A DNA stretch of 6,192 bases from contig JALRJD010000210.1 of NCBI GenBank assembly GCA_023255165.1, forward strand, positions 1 to 6,192. The letters are read 5' to 3'. Made by a program: the position numbers and the translations under genes. Below the pieces are notes generated by a model. The model did no database searches, had not been told where the DNA came from, and saw nothing but the letters and a program-made list of their open reading frames with translations. Position 1 is the stretch's first letter; every line of letters begins with the position of its first letter. The stretch is from Porticoccaceae bacterium. GTDB lineage: Bacteria > Pseudomonadota > Gammaproteobacteria > Pseudomonadales > Porticoccaceae. Below are positions 6,062 through 6,192 of the stretch, piece by piece.

Positions 6062-6130
6062 CCCTTGGTAAAACCACCCGCGGCAAAATCAACTGTGGCA
6101 AGAAAAGCGCTTGCTAAAAAGCGCCGTTAA
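6062..6130 (+). other. Open, basic 22-codon in-frame stretch after the VWA stop codon
   Basis: Directly after the TAG at 6059-6061 the same frame stays open for 22 codons to a TAA at 6128-6130. It reads PLVKPPAAKSTVARKALAKKRR, rich in Lys, Arg, Ala and Pro. Such tails occur as nucleic-acid-binding or disordered ends in other proteins. It could be a former C-terminal extension cut off by a point mutation to TAG, rare readthrough, the end of a decayed gene (a TTG lies at 6065) or chance. The mature protein ends sensibly at LTLGGLEKGMKLLSK, so the TAG is probably the normal end. Confidence 0.3.
6107..6124 (-). terminator. Weak hairpin after the VWA gene, better oriented for leftward transcripts
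   Basis: GCGCTT (6107-6112) pairs perfectly with AAGCGC (6119-6124) around a six-base loop. On the plus strand no T-run follows (CGTTAAAAAT). On the minus strand the stem is followed by TTTTCTT, as in a modest intrinsic terminator. It might end a leftward gene lying beyond the right edge, or be a weak two-way terminator. The stem also overlaps the open extension codons, so it could be coincidence. Confidence 0.3.
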
Positions 6131-6192
6131 AAATAGTCGCTGGCGGTCGTCCAGAAAGGCTAAATTAGAATAATAAAAAACACGAGATTGTC

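Noticed and set aside
6135..6192. AT-rich right edge with a TAGAAT (6166-6171) as a possible -10 site
   Set aside because: No -35-like hexamer sits at the right distance, and the downstream sequence is cut off.
1..6192. Search for tRNA, CRISPR, insertion sequence ends, toxin-antitoxin or defence genes
   Set aside because: No direct repeats with spacers, terminal inverted repeats, transposase motifs or tRNA-like folds were seen. The MoxR-VWA pair alone does not make a defence system.

Overview
The window looks like chromosome from a gammaproteobacterium. The RecR, RNase D, YcgL, YcgN and DnaX C-terminus all align by eye with their E. coli and Pseudomonas counterparts, and the moderate GC content and gene order suggest a marine Cellvibrionales-like or related lineage. 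That placement is inferred from resemblance only. All eight genes read rightward, and no RNA gene, insertion sequence or CRISPR array was seen.

Bases 1-3786 form one tightly packed block: the 3' end of dnaX (clamp-loader tau subunit), ybaB/ebfC (nucleoid-associated protein), recR (recombinational repair), rnd (RNase D), ycgL, ycgN and a small unnamed membrane protein. Gaps are 11-34 bases, and rnd/ycgL and ycgL/ycgN overlap at their stop and start codons. The replication/repair cluster dnaX-ybaB-recR therefore runs directly into the cluster rnd-ycgL-ycgN, probably as one operon or a set of coupled transcripts.

Bases 3787-4028 hold no credible complete gene. They contain a nested inverted repeat (3888-3932) and, on the minus strand, about 33 codons that look like the worn C-terminal end of a gene.

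Bases 4029-6061 encode a two-gene module: a MoxR-family AAA+ ATPase, then a CoxE-like von Willebrand factor A (VWA) protein. Such pairs are thought to act as metal-dependent chaperones that mature or activate a client protein, and the client here is unknown. The VWA protein has an altered metal-binding motif (D-x-G-x-S instead of D-x-S-x-S). Its TAG stop is followed in frame by 22 lysine/alanine/arginine/proline-rich codons ending in TAA. These two points, the unidentified client and the unnamed membrane protein are the least-explained parts of an otherwise ordinary region. I did not find a clearly new biological system.
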